37,857 nucleotides of DNA from Methylobacter sp. (GCF_023227905.1 NZ_JALOCF010000048.1:1-37857), one strand, 5' to 3'. Counted from the stretch's first letter, positions 24,946 to 31,302 are shown. The notes: generated by a model from the sequence alone, not told the origin. A program made the numbers and translations.

Positions 24946-25053
24946 TTATTGCAATGCGAAGAAACCGGAAGTTTTACCGCATTTTTCGCATTTCTTTTTA
25001 ATATCATTTCTAGTTTGTCCGGTATTGGCTAAATATTCTAAATAGTCGCTCAC
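24946..25053 (-). CDS. Tiny zinc-knuckle protein, 35 aa
   Basis: GTG at 25053 follows GGGGGTAATAAGCA. The 35-residue product has a single CEKCGK knuckle and a basic run (IKKKCEKCGK). It starts 6 bases after the excisionase-like stop and ends the leftward operon facing the integrase. Small size lowers confidence, but ribosome site and cysteine pair support it. Confidence 0.45.
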   Translation of the reverse strand: MSDYLEYLANTGQTRNDIKKKCEKCGKTSGFFALQ

Positions 25054-25059
25054 TGCTTA

Positions 25060-25233
25060 TTACCCCCTTTGGCTATCCCGCCACTTAGCCAGTTCTTCCG
25101 GCTTGTAAAATATCATCTTCCGCGAAATCTTAATGGCTTTTGGAAAATCCCGTCTAGCCCGGTAGTTTGCCAAGGTGCGCTTGGTTACGCCTAAAAGCTC
25201 GGCGGATTCATCTAGGTTTAGTCGCTCTTTCAC
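25060..25233 (-). CDS. Excisionase / AlpA-like HTH protein
   Basis: GTG at 25233 overlaps the upstream stop (GTGA). The 57-residue product MKERLNLDESAELLGVTKRT...LANYRARRDFPKAIKI...MIFYKPEELAKWRDS has the winged helix-turn-helix layout of AlpA and excisionase proteins (MerR-like). It lies next to the integrase and is expressed leftward from the early operon, as expected for a directionality factor. Confidence 0.75.
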   Translation of the reverse strand: MKERLNLDESAELLGVTKRTLANYRARRDFPKAIKISRKMIFYKPEELAKWRDSQRG

Positions 25234-25436
25234 TTCTTTTGCTCCTTGTCTTTTAGTGCGCGGATTTCGTCAGCGATGAACCTTGCTGCAAATGATGACT
25301 TGTGTGGATCGGCTATCTTTATCGCATCCTCAATCGCCCGGTTATAGGCCATTTCCGCAATGTACTGCGCGAAATCAAACCACCCGGCAAAGTTGCCTTT
25401 GCCCCATTCTTCTACGATTTCTTCTCTGCTAAGCAT
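25230..25436 (-). CDS. Unknown small protein, 68 aa
   Basis: The 68-residue protein (MLSREEIVEEWGKGNFAG at the start, ending LKDKEQKK) is helical and amphipathic, with no domain I know. It overlaps the genes on both sides (8 bases upstream, GTGA downstream). Its place between small early genes suggests a host-takeover or accessory role, but nothing in the sequence shows this. Confidence 0.6.
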   Translation of the reverse strand: MLSREEIVEEWGKGNFAGWFDFAQYIAEMAYNRAIEDAIKIADPHKSSFAARFIADEIRALKDKEQKK

Positions 25437-25602
25437 TGTCTGATCCTATGCGGTGTTCGCGCTCTATCAGCCTGACAAACTCCAAAAATTCATGAGGTTC
25501 ATTATGTTTGCATGCAACCAAATTAGAATTCCTTAATCTTATGTCTTCTATTTTGTCTTCGCTCAACGGCTCGCGCTTTGGTGCCTTTTTTGCCGATGCC
25601 AT
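25429..25602 (-). CDS. Small protein, 57 aa
   Basis: ATG at 25602 opens 57 residues starting MASAKKAPKREPLSEDKIED and ending IEREHRIGSDNA. The N-terminus is basic and Ala/Lys-rich; the rest is helical and charged. It overlaps the neighbour genes on both sides in other frames, the packing seen throughout this operon. No family recognised. Confidence 0.5.
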   Translation of the reverse strand: MASAKKAPKREPLSEDKIEDIRLRNSNLVACKHNEPHEFLEFVRLIEREHRIGSDNA

Positions 25603-25778
25603 CCCAGCGATTTAAGCTGCTCGGCGGCTTTTTTCAGCGTGTCGGCTTCAACCTTATCGGCAACCGCTTTGGCAAAGTCGATCATCGCTGATCCGGCGTA
25701 ATTCGCGTTTACCGGCATTGATTTGTAGCCGTAGTGTTGGCATAGCATGGTCTCGAGTTCGGATTTGTCCATCATCAC
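25563..25778 (-). CDS. Small helical protein, 71 aa
   Basis: The start MMMDKSELETMLCQHYGYKS is coupled to the upstream stop by ATGA. A helical region NYAGSAMIDFAKAVADKVEADTLKKAAEQL follows. The last 12 residues are basic and run over the start of 25429-25602. No known domain; possibly a small early regulator. Confidence 0.5.
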   Translation of the reverse strand: MMMDKSELETMLCQHYGYKSMPVNANYAGSAMIDFAKAVADKVEADTLKKAAEQLKSLGWHRQKRHQSASR

Positions 25779-26290
25779 TCCCCATGCGCCCAGTCTGAAT
25801 AAACATGCACCACCTGGCGCGGCACCACTTTACCGATTCGCAGGCGCGTGAATTTTGATTGATTTTGCCGTGGTGAAAACAATGGCCGCGATTTACTCGG
25901 CTCATATTTGACGCTGTATTTCTCGCCGCCAACCTCCAGCCATTTTGCAATCTCTGCAATTGAGAAATAGGGTGATGACTTGCCGTTGCCGATAGATCGG
26001 CAAATGCCTTTTTGCTCTGGAAAACCTTTGGTTATCACCCAGCCGCGCACGGTCTTTTCGGTACGGCGAAATACTTTAGCCATGTTCTTTTGGATAACAT
26101 GACCATCCGGTGCGCCTACCTGTTGTGAGTACATTTGTGATATTGCCTCTTTCACGTCGTCGATGGAATACAAGTGGCGACCGCCGCATTTTTCATAATC
26201 CAGGTCTTTGCATATTCGTCTGAGTGTAACGGACGAAATTTCAAACTCTTCGGCGAATTCTGGTAGGGTTTTGTGGTTCATGTTATTCAT
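25775..26290 (-). CDS. Putative DNA-binding protein with two winged-helix-like parts
   Basis: The 171-residue protein has two MerR/Nu1-like blocks: LPEFAEEFEISSVTLRRICK with YSIDDVKEAI (9-50) and NMAKVFRRTEKTVRGWVITK with YFSIAEIAKWLEV (69-120). Each reads as helix-turn-helix plus wing. The C-terminal 45 residues are basic and beta-like. A role as early DNA-binding regulator or replication accessory is inferred. The leader upstream is AT-rich and lacks a strong ribosome site. Confidence 0.6.
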   Translation of the reverse strand: MNNMNHKTLPEFAEEFEISSVTLRRICKDLDYEKCGGRHLYSIDDVKEAISQMYSQQVGAPDGHVIQKNMAKVFRRTEKTVRGWVITKGFPEQKGICRSIGNGKSSPYFSIAEIAKWLEVGGEKYSVKYEPSKSRPLFSPRQNQSKFTRLRIGKVVPRQVVHVYSDWAHGE

Positions 26291-26305
26291 CGTTGTATTA
26301 TTAAA

Positions 26306-26524
26306 TTAACAGTCAGCATATGAACTGCCGGGCTGCCCAGGTTCGTTGCTGCCAGTGCAGGCGTTGCGGTGATTGTTCGCGTGTGGGCATCTTTTATTTC
26401 CGCATTTCTGACACAAAATCATGCGTGTAGACTCGACTGGAATAAACTCCCCAGGCTGAAATTCAATAACCTCACATCGGTCGCGGATGCATTGCCTGCA
26501 CTCGCATTTGATTTTGACGGTCAT
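26306..26524 (-). CDS. Cysteine-rich zinc protein, 72 aa
   Basis: Cysteines occur as C7-x-C9-x2-C12...C17 and C38-x2-C41-x4-C46-x-H48...H52...C56, enough for two zinc sites. The sequence CGNKRCPHANNHRNACTGSN followed by EPGQPGS is one I recall from many phage early proteins of unknown function. The start overlaps the Gp157-type gene stop by 4 bases, so it is cotranslated with recombination genes. Confidence 0.7.
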   Translation of the reverse strand: MTVKIKCECRQCIRDRCEVIEFQPGEFIPVESTRMILCQKCGNKRCPHANNHRNACTGSNEPGQPGSSYADC

Positions 26525-27021
26525 TTGATAGACACCCGAAAGCCTGCTTGAAGTCTAATCCCTGGAAGGTCTAATCCTGATTTAATGGCATCAGCCAGGG
26601 CTTTTTTATCGACCGACGTTTCCACCTTGGTTTTCCAGAACTCTTTCGGCACCGAACTTTCATCGTCAATTTGTACCGATGCTGGCGTTTTAGCCAATGA
26701 AACGGCTATTTCGTTATCACTGAATTTGTTATGTCCAGTAGCCTCCATGTTGCGTTTCAGATAGTCACGTAGCCATGACGCTTTATTTTCAAGCAATTTT
26801 CGACGGGCTTGCTGGCGCTGCTCGACGGCCTTAATCGCTTCGGCTTCGGCTTCGTAATTAGCCAACGCCTTCGCTACGTTTAGAAGTTTGTCGTCAAGTT
26901 CCCCATCCAGTGATTCGATAGTATCAATGGCGGTTTTCTGGTCTACGTCATTCTCTGGATCGGTTAAAAAGTCCAGTGCTTGCAAATAATGCTCAGTGAG
27001 TTTGTAAAGTTGCAAGTTCAT
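26521..27021 (-). CDS. Siphovirus Gp157-like protein
   Basis: The 166-residue protein starts MNLQLYKLTEHYLQALDFLT and has a long coiled coil (about 40-90, AEAEAIKAVEQRQQARRKLLE) followed by WLRDYLKRNMEATG and a beta-rich C-terminus (TPASVQIDDESSVPKEFWKT, then LPGIRLQAGFRVSIK). This is the Gp157 family, usually encoded beside phage annealing recombinases. The function is unproven. It starts one base after the stop of the annealing-protein gene. Confidence 0.82.
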   Translation of the reverse strand: MNLQLYKLTEHYLQALDFLTDPENDVDQKTAIDTIESLDGELDDKLLNVAKALANYEAEAEAIKAVEQRQQARRKLLENKASWLRDYLKRNMEATGHNKFSDNEIAVSLAKTPASVQIDDESSVPKEFWKTKVETSVDKKALADAIKSGLDLPGIRLQAGFRVSIK

Positions 27022-27657
27022 TTATGCGGCCTCTTTTTTTGGATTAAATTCGCGCCATTTTTCAGCATATGCCAACTTGTGAAGCTCTTTAACTTTTGGA
27101 TCCAGCTTTGCCCAATAGTCTGTTAGCTCTTCAAGAGTTTTAGTCGCCTTGAGTGCTGCTGAATGGTTTTGCTCTGGTTGCTTTTCTTCTGGTTCTTCAA
27201 CGTGCAAATCGCCCTTGTGCCACAGGTCGAGGGCTGCGCCAAATCGCATGGCGGCATTTCTTAACGCATCGCCAATACGCTCTTTCATGGCGTCGCCACC
27301 CGTTTTCCCCTGTGCGTCGCCGTAGCCGTAGCGGGTAACACCGCAGACGGTTAATTTGATCCACATGCCACCGTTTGCATCGATTGCCGGAAATCCTTTG
27401 TCATCGAACGATACTGGCTCCCAGTTCCACGATGGATCGGCGTCGAGCAAGCGATCAGTCAATGCTGCATGCCCGACATAATCTAAATGCACAACTTGAG
27501 GATGATGCCAAGTTCCGCAAATTTGGCAGCGTACGCCGGCCTTAAAATCGGCTTTTACAGCGTCGGTTTGTGCCTTGGTTGGCTTGGGTAGTTTGCTTAT
27601 CTGGTTAGGCTTGAATGGCTCCCTGAGCAGATCAAGGCCGGTTTTTTGAGTTGCCAT
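27022..27657 (-). CDS. Single-strand annealing protein, Rad52/ERF type (putative)
   Basis: The start at 27657 is chosen because AGGAGGATTT precedes it. The 211-residue product has a zinc-like CQICGTWHH near residue 46, the core HAALTDRLLDADPSWNWEPV, then GGMWIKLTVCGVTRYGYGDA and GGDAMKERIGDALRNAAMRF, and a charged C-terminal domain. This arrangement matches phage Rad52-like/ERF annealing proteins. It probably pairs single strands in recombination together with SSB and the Gp157-type protein. Confidence 0.68.
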   Translation of the reverse strand: MATQKTGLDLLREPFKPNQISKLPKPTKAQTDAVKADFKAGVRCQICGTWHHPQVVHLDYVGHAALTDRLLDADPSWNWEPVSFDDKGFPAIDANGGMWIKLTVCGVTRYGYGDAQGKTGGDAMKERIGDALRNAAMRFGAALDLWHKGDLHVEEPEEKQPEQNHSAALKATKTLEELTDYWAKLDPKVKELHKLAYAEKWREFNPKKEAA

Positions 27658-27711
27658 AAATCCTCCTAGAACGGGGCGTATACCCAATATGGTGTTTTTT
27701 TGTGACCGTGG

Positions 27712-27736
27712 AAAAACGCGCTTATCCAGCGTTTTT
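27712..27736 (-). terminator. Hairpin terminator or attenuator between early genes
   Basis: AAAAACGC (27712-27719) and GCGTTTTT (27729-27736) form an 8-bp stem with a 9-base loop and T-runs in both directions. Both neighbouring genes run leftward, so it could attenuate the recombination genes relative to those upstream. Confidence 0.6.
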
Positions 27737-27753
27737 GGTGGCTGCGTTTGTGT

Positions 27754-28002
27754 TTATTCATGCTCATACGACAACGCCAGCAGCTCTTGTTTTTGCGCTT
27801 GAATTATTTCAATTTGAGACATGAGTTCGCCCAGAACTTTATCGAGTTGAGCGACTTTCTCGGCGGTAACTTCCGCCGGTTCCCTTTCATGAAATTCAAC
27901 TTCGACAAATTCGGACACCCTTACATAGTCTTTATGTCCGTCTGCCCATTCTTCCATCGGGCTGATGGTGTTGTAAATTGATTGGTATAGTGCTAGTTTC
28001 AT
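27754..28002 (-). CDS. Unknown early protein, 82 aa
   Basis: GGAGAGAAGAAA precedes ATG at 28002. The acidic 82-residue product has a beta-like N-terminus (DGHKDYVRVSEFVEVEFHER) and a C-terminal coiled coil (QLDKVLGELMSQIEIIQAQK). I recall similar small phage early proteins without known function. Its start overlaps the stop of the upstream membrane-protein gene by 4 bases. Confidence 0.6.
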   Translation of the reverse strand: MKLALYQSIYNTISPMEEWADGHKDYVRVSEFVEVEFHEREPAEVTAEKVAQLDKVLGELMSQIEIIQAQKQELLALSYEHE

Positions 28003-28265
28003 TTTCTTCTCTCCGGCTTAACTGCTGCGATATGCAGCACTTCACGCGCTTCTGATTGGCTGATCACACAGCCGCTATGGGCCGGCGTGGTCATGGCTTG
28101 TTGGTACCGGTGGTATTCGTAATAGCCCAGCGAAATTAGTCCGACTCCGAATAACACGCTGATGGTCATCAATGCGCCGATGTAGTTGTGTTTAACGCCA
28201 TGGTGCTGGCGTCTAACGTATCTGCTCGCCTGCTGCCTGTTTTGTAATTCAAATGCCAAGCTCAT
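27999..28265 (-). CDS. Single-span membrane protein, 88 aa
   Basis: The start at 28265 is coupled by ATGA to the upstream stop. The N-terminus is basic (NRQQASRYVRRQHHGVKHN), followed by one hydrophobic span (IGALMTISVLFGVGLISLGY) and a mixed C-terminal tail with one Cys. It could be an inner-membrane exclusion or host-interaction protein of the early operon; that is inference. Confidence 0.55.
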   Translation of the reverse strand: MSLAFELQNRQQASRYVRRQHHGVKHNYIGALMTISVLFGVGLISLGYYEYHRYQQAMTTPAHSGCVISQSEAREVLHIAAVKPERRK

Positions 28266-28387
28266 TTCGCTGACTCCCATATTCGTTTTGCCGCTATTTT
28301 TAGCGCGCCTCTTCTTGTAAATGCCTCGAACTCTCTGCCACAAGCCTTCGCGACATATTTGCCGCTTGGCAATTTATTGATGCTCAT
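28262..28387 (-). CDS. Small AP2/arm-type DNA-binding-like protein, 41 aa
   Basis: ATG at 28387 follows GGGAGTGG. The 41 residues MSINKLPSGKYVAKACGREF...FTRRGALKIAAKRIWESAK read as three strands and a helix, like the arm-binding domain of integrases or AP2-type folds. The start lies just downstream of the C4-like RNA candidate, and codons 5-9 can pair with that RNA. Longer upstream reading frames (to 28480) are translation of the RNA itself and were not used. Confidence 0.55.
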   Translation of the reverse strand: MSINKLPSGKYVAKACGREFEAFTRRGALKIAAKRIWESAK

Positions 28388-28436
28388 AACCACTCCCATT
28401 GTTGGATTTATACGGCAGGCTCTTTGTTCAACGAAG

Positions 28437-28530
28437 CCTAATTTGTTAGTTGCCGGACTCTCACCGGCTTTGCAGTTCACTTTGTTTACTCGGCGCTTTG
28501 TGCTGCTAACTAATCCGCCAAGGCAGGACC
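28437..28530 (-). ncRNA. C4-like antisense RNA candidate
   Basis: Reading leftward, this segment has a GCCGG-TGAGAGT-CCGGC hairpin (28468-28452), a stem of GTGCTGC (28500-28506) with GCAG-TT-CAC (28472-28480), and closing TAAC/GTTA pairs. Another hairpin (AGGC...GCCT, 28416-28438) follows before the gene 28387-28262. The arrangement and the CCGGTGAGAGTCCGG-type motif recall C4 antisense RNA of phages P1/P7, also encoded in front of the gene it controls. TGCCTTGGC here can pair with codons 5-8 of that gene (28370-28360, 2-base bulge). Assignment is from memory. Confidence 0.4.
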
Positions 28531-28551
28531 AATTCGTCTCTCATGTTCTCC

Positions 28552-28585
28552 AAAAAATAGCCGCCGACGTTCGGTCCGCGCGGCT
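28552..28585 (-). terminator. Rho-independent terminator, leftward
   Basis: AGCCGC (28559-28564) pairs with GCGGCT (28580-28585), with an inner GAC/GTC pairing; leftward it ends in ATTTTTT. It closes the 165-aa gene (stop 28599) and separates it from the C4-like RNA. Confidence 0.75.
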
Positions 28586-28598
28586 GAGTCAGGAGTAA

Positions 28599-29096
28599 TC
28601 AAACTTTTAACTTATCTCTCAAAATCTTTAACGCTTCTTCAAATGCTTGTTTTGCAACATCTGTCTGAACTTGTTTTGCAAAATCTTTTTTAATTTCTGA
28701 AACTTGAGATTCAACAATTGAATCAACCGCAGCGGTAAAAGCATTTCGTTCAGATACATAGCTAACTTTTTTGTAAACCATTTGATCCTGAATGGTTTTT
28801 ACGAGTTGCTTTCTAAAACTCGTAGGCTCTGACTTCGCACCATAATTTGTAACAGGGGTATATTCGGCGTTCAAAATGTCATCGAACAGCTCAGGGAGCC
28901 TATCTTTTATAGCTTGAGCTACTGTGTTGGCTATTTGCCTGTCTATCTCCTCTTGCACTTTATGAACCGAAGTTGAGAGAACTTGTTTTTTAACAGACTC
29001 AATTACTTGTCTTTGCACAGACTCCTGAAGTGTTTCCGGGCCGTAATCTTCATCAAATAGAAGGTTGTTTAAATCTATTTCCACTTTCATATTCAT
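28599..29096 (-). CDS. First leftward early protein, 165 aa, unknown
   Basis: The protein is helical and charged, with a long coiled-coil-like middle (QRQVIESVKKQVLS, then KVQEEIDRQIANTVAQAIKD) and a helical C-terminus ending ALKILRDKLKV. It resembles proteins of unknown function at the start of leftward operons in other temperate phages; an antitermination role would fit the terminators on either side, but no RNA-binding motif is visible. ATG at 29096 or 29090 could be the start. Confidence 0.6.
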   Translation of the reverse strand: MNMKVEIDLNNLLFDEDYGPETLQESVQRQVIESVKKQVLSTSVHKVQEEIDRQIANTVAQAIKDRLPELFDDILNAEYTPVTNYGAKSEPTSFRKQLVKTIQDQMVYKKVSYVSERNAFTAAVDSIVESQVSEIKKDFAKQVQTDVAKQAFEEALKILRDKLKV

Positions 29097-29110
29097 ATCT
29101 AGTTCCGGTA

Positions 29111-29135
29111 AAAAAGCCCGTTATCGAAACCGGGC
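29111..29135 (-). terminator. Leader terminator downstream of the leftward promoter
   Basis: Leftward, GCCCGG-TTTCGATAA-CGGGC (29135-29116) is followed by TTTTTT. It lies between the promoter at 29181-29209 and the first gene, so early leftward expression should need read-through or antitermination. Confidence 0.75.
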
Positions 29136-29180
29136 AGGCTTAGGAGGTTACGCACATCGCTTGCTGCTTTGTTGGGATAT

Positions 29181-29221
29181 AAGATACCTCAAGGTATTTA
29201 TAAATGCAATACCCGCGGGTA
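29181..29221 (-). promoter_or_regulatory. Leftward early promoter with two repressor operators
   Basis: Leftward, TTGCAT (29209-29204) and TATCTT (29186-29181) are 17 bases apart. TACC-TCAA-GGTA (29185-29196) overlaps the -10 side of the spacer and TACC-CGCG-GGTA (29210-29221) touches the -35. Their centres are 25 bp apart, as in the rightward operator array. It corresponds in position to lambda PL/OL. Confidence 0.78.
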
Positions 29222-29240
29222 ACTTTTTTTCATCAGGCAC

Positions 29241-29296
29241 AAAAAAGCCGACTCAAGGCCGGCTGATGGTCGTAAAAAAAAGCCCGGTTAAGGGCT
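29241..29296 (-). terminator. Two tandem terminators after the lysogeny genes
   Basis: Leftward, AGCCC-TTAACC-GGGCT plus a T-run (29296-29274) is followed by AGCCG-GCCTTGAGT-CGGCT plus TTTTTT (29264-29241). They insulate repressor-linked transcripts from the leftward early promoter. Confidence 0.8.
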
Positions 29297-29316
29297 TTAG
29301 TTGCGCTGTGGATTAC

Positions 29317-29613
29317 TTACCAGCGGTCGCTGTTATTGGGAGTTCTATCAAATGAGTTCGATTGCCCGTCGTTGTCATTGTCTCCGAAGCCATAACTGGA
29401 ACTCCGTTGATTGTATGCGGGTGCGCTGCTGAATTCGTCACGCTGGCTGCCGCCATATGTTTGAGAGCCGTAATTATTATAGCGGCTGCTGTCCGGGCTG
29501 CTGCGCATGTGTGGCGCAACGTAGGTGCCGTCTCTGCGAGTGTATCCGCGCACGCTTTCTGCCTGGGCCGTAGCTGATGCGACAAATGCCAAGATGGTAA
29601 TTAATATTTTCAT
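29317..29613 (-). CDS. Secreted YTRRDGTYV-type protein, 98 aa
   Basis: AGGAG lies eight bases before ATG 29613. The product has a signal peptide (MKILITILAFVASATAQA) and then VRGYTRRDGTYVAPHMRSSP with DSSRYNNYGSQ, a motif I know from many small exported proteobacterial proteins, and a Ser/Asn/Tyr-rich low-complexity tail. It follows the Rap1a-like gene and shares the repressor operon, so it should be made in lysogens and exported. Function is unknown. Confidence 0.75.
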   Translation of the reverse strand: MKILITILAFVASATAQAESVRGYTRRDGTYVAPHMRSSPDSSRYNNYGSQTYGGSQRDEFSSAPAYNQRSSSYGFGDNDNDGQSNSFDRTPNNSDRW

Positions 29614-29614
29614 T

Positions 29615-29950
29615 TTATTTCTCCTTTGTTTGATTCTTGCAGGGCCACAAGTCTTTAAGTGCATTGATAACAGAATATTTTCCTGGATCGCTCCATTTTT
29701 CTGGATGGACTTCCATATAGTTAAGCACAATTTTAGCAAGCTGCCCTTTAGTGGTTCCATGAGGCATGCAAATAATAACTTCATCAATTACGTCTATTAC
29801 TCCGATGATATATCCGAAAGAATACGCCGATTTATATCCTGCTCTTTCCCTGTCTTGGTCTAGTAACCCTTCGTGTATTACCGATCCTGAGTCAAAATAA
29901 GCGCACGCCTGAAAGCTTAACAATAAGCCAATCAAAATTTTAAAAATCAT
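29615..29950 (-). CDS. Rap1a/Tai-like secreted protein
   Basis: The start at 29950 overlaps the repressor stop as ATGA. The 111-residue product has a signal peptide (MIFKILIGLLLSFQACAYF) and a helical domain with SFGYIIGVIDVIDEV, ICMPHGTTKGQLAKIVLNYM and HPEKW, the pattern of the Rap1a/Tai family. Named family members are periplasmic immunity proteins against type VI amidase effectors. Coupling to the repressor means expression in the prophage state. Whether it gives immunity here is unknown. Confidence 0.78.
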   Translation of the reverse strand: MIFKILIGLLLSFQACAYFDSGSVIHEGLLDQDRERAGYKSAYSFGYIIGVIDVIDEVIICMPHGTTKGQLAKIVLNYMEVHPEKWSDPGKYSVINALKDLWPCKNQTKEK

Positions 29951-30627
29951 TCTCCTTCCCATTTTCCTATGATTACGCCACATATCCTCATCTCATCAGT
30001 CATTTCAATTTTGTCAAACATGGCGTTGATTGGTACCAGCCAGTGCTTTCCATCAACAACATGGTATTCCTTAAATGTCGCCTCTTCGCAGTTTGGTATC
30101 TTGGCAATAACTCGACATCCGCTATGAGGAGCAACAGAAGGATCAACAAAAATAATCGTTCCTTCTGGGTATGTTTTTGCTCCAGGAATTGAGCTTGTCA
30201 TCGAATTCCCTTTGACGCGGAGACAATAGGTATTTGGCCCAGATTTTTTGGGTCTTGGAATCCATTCTTCCGCATCGCCTGGATTAAATAAATCAATCGT
30301 TTCACAAAATGCACCGGCTTGGATAAAACTGATTAACGGCGAATCTCCACTGATGCTTGGTCCTGGCTCAGTGTTCCCTGCATTAAGTGTCTTATCCCAT
30401 TGCGGAACATCCATCCAGCCTGGAGGCAAATCCTTATACCTGGCGTAAATTGCCTGCAAAATTTCATCGCCAATTTTTTTCTTTCCTGCCCGTCCATTTT
30501 CGTATGTGCAGCGTCGTACATATGAAGGGTCTTTTCCAATGCTAGTGCTAAAACTAGCCGCGTTACCTCCGCTTTTTTTCCGAATCAGGTGGATTAGGTT
30601 TAGTCGTCTTATTTCGTAAATATCCAT
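29947..30627 (-). CDS. CI-like phage repressor (HTH plus S24 peptidase)
   Basis: The 226-residue repressor has an N-terminal helix-turn-helix (about 8-45, AASFSTSIGKDPSYVRRC) and a C-terminal LexA/S24 domain with cleavage bond A104-G105 (FIQAGAF), Ser142 in GNSM and Lys186 in ATFKEY. Spacing of these three sites is close to that of lambda CI, so RecA-stimulated self-cleavage and SOS induction are expected. It should bind the TACC-N4-GGTA sites at both early promoters. It is cotranscribed with two exported proteins. Confidence 0.9.
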   Translation of the reverse strand: MDIYEIRRLNLIHLIRKKSGGNAASFSTSIGKDPSYVRRCTYENGRAGKKKIGDEILQAIYARYKDLPPGWMDVPQWDKTLNAGNTEPGPSISGDSPLISFIQAGAFCETIDLFNPGDAEEWIPRPKKSGPNTYCLRVKGNSMTSSIPGAKTYPEGTIIFVDPSVAPHSGCRVIAKIPNCEEATFKEYHVVDGKHWLVPINAMFDKIEMTDEMRICGVIIGKWEGE

Positions 30628-30638
30628 GGCTCAATAAT

Positions 30639-30704
30639 TACCTATAGAACACCACAAATAAATGGCCTTGAGGTATTGCAAAAAAAAGTACCCTCAGGTA
30701 TTCT
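30639..30704 (+). promoter_or_regulatory. Rightward early promoter with three spaced operators
   Basis: TTGCAA (30676-30681) and TATTCT (30699-30704) are 17 bases apart. Sites lie at 30689-30700 (TACC-CTCA-GGTA), 30664-30675 (GGCC-TTGA-GGTA, one good half) and 30639-30650 (TACC-TATA-GAAC, one good half), centres exactly 25 bp apart. The first two sit at the same offsets from -35 and -10 as at the leftward promoter. The third lies close to the repressor start and could autoregulate it. Confidence 0.75.
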
Positions 30705-30711
30705 TTGCAGC

Positions 30712-30939
30712 ATGGAAGAGCTGAAAAGATACCTGAATAGCCTGTCAAAGCCAGATCAAGTGGCATACGCAAAGGCGTGCTTAACGACTCTTGGATACTT
30801 GCGCAAGGCTGTGTATTCCGAGTCTAAGCCAACTTTTGACGCCGCACTTGCTCGCTTGCTTGATGAAAACTCAGGAGGTGTTGTTAAAAAACACGCCTTG
30901 CGTCCTGACGTTTGGCCTGAGCTGGTAGACGCCGCATGA
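30712..30939 (+). CDS. Cro-like regulator
   Basis: The start ATG 30712 coincides with the predicted transcription start (7-8 bases after TATTCT), so the message is probably leaderless; the upstream TTG at 30676 lies inside the promoter. The 75-residue product has a YdaS/Cro-type helix-turn-helix: LSKPDQVAYAKACLTTLGYL then LARLLDENSGGVVKKHALRP. Position opposite the repressor gene and first in the rightward operon supports a Cro role. Confidence 0.8.
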   Translation: MEELKRYLNSLSKPDQVAYAKACLTTLGYLRKAVYSESKPTFDAALARLLDENSGGVVKKHALRPDVWPELVDAA

Positions 30940-31030
30940 ACAACCACGCCAACCACCCCAGCACTTTCTCTAGCAACAATGGAACCCAGGTGCGCGGCGT
31001 GACCCTTTGCTACACCCTCCGTTGTTACTC

Positions 31031-31058
31031 GCCGGCAGTTATCGGGCCGGCTTTTTTT
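31031..31058 (+). terminator. Rho-independent terminator after the Cro-like gene
   Basis: GCCGGC (31031-31036) and GCCGGC (31046-31051) form a 6-bp stem with a 9-base loop followed by seven Ts. It resembles the role of lambda tR1: distal early genes need read-through. Confidence 0.85.
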
Positions 31059-31083
31059 AGATTTCCACAATTTGAGACTAGCC

Positions 31084-31290
31084 ATGGCACGCCCGAAAAA
31101 ACACGATAGTGAAGTTCATGTAAACCGTCTGTCCGTATATCTGACAGATGACGATTTCACGCTTATTAGGCAGTTGGCATCCCGCAAAGGCATTCCAGCC
31201 GGCGTGCTGGGCAGAACATTCATTGCGTCGAAGCTGGATTCAATCTCAACTGTGTTGGCCGGCACTGTAATCGAACATAGCTCTCATTAA
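31084..31290 (+). CDS. Ribbon-helix-helix protein, 68 aa
   Basis: MARPKKHDSEVHVNRLSVYL starts a protein with a strand (VNRLSVYLT), then helices DDFTLIRQLASRKG and PAGVLGRTFIASKL. This is the CopG/MobC ribbon-helix-helix layout. It follows the terminator after the Cro-like gene with no strong ribosome site, so expression may be low or delayed. A regulatory role is likely; the target is unknown. Confidence 0.65.
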   Translation: MARPKKHDSEVHVNRLSVYLTDDDFTLIRQLASRKGIPAGVLGRTFIASKLDSISTVLAGTVIEHSSH

Positions 31291-31302
31291 GAGGGCTTTT
31301 GA

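Noticed and set aside
28452..28468. T-arm or anticodon arm of a tRNA
   Set aside because: The 5-bp stem has loop TGAGAGT, which fits neither the TTC-type T-loop nor an anticodon loop with U at position 33.
28262..28480. 72-codon minus-strand reading with an N-terminal extension
   Set aside because: The extension is translation of the C4-like RNA; the strong ribosome site supports the start at 28387.
30936..31110. ORF coupled to the Cro-like stop by ATGA
   Set aside because: It runs through a strong Rho-independent terminator and the next start, with no protein-like pattern.
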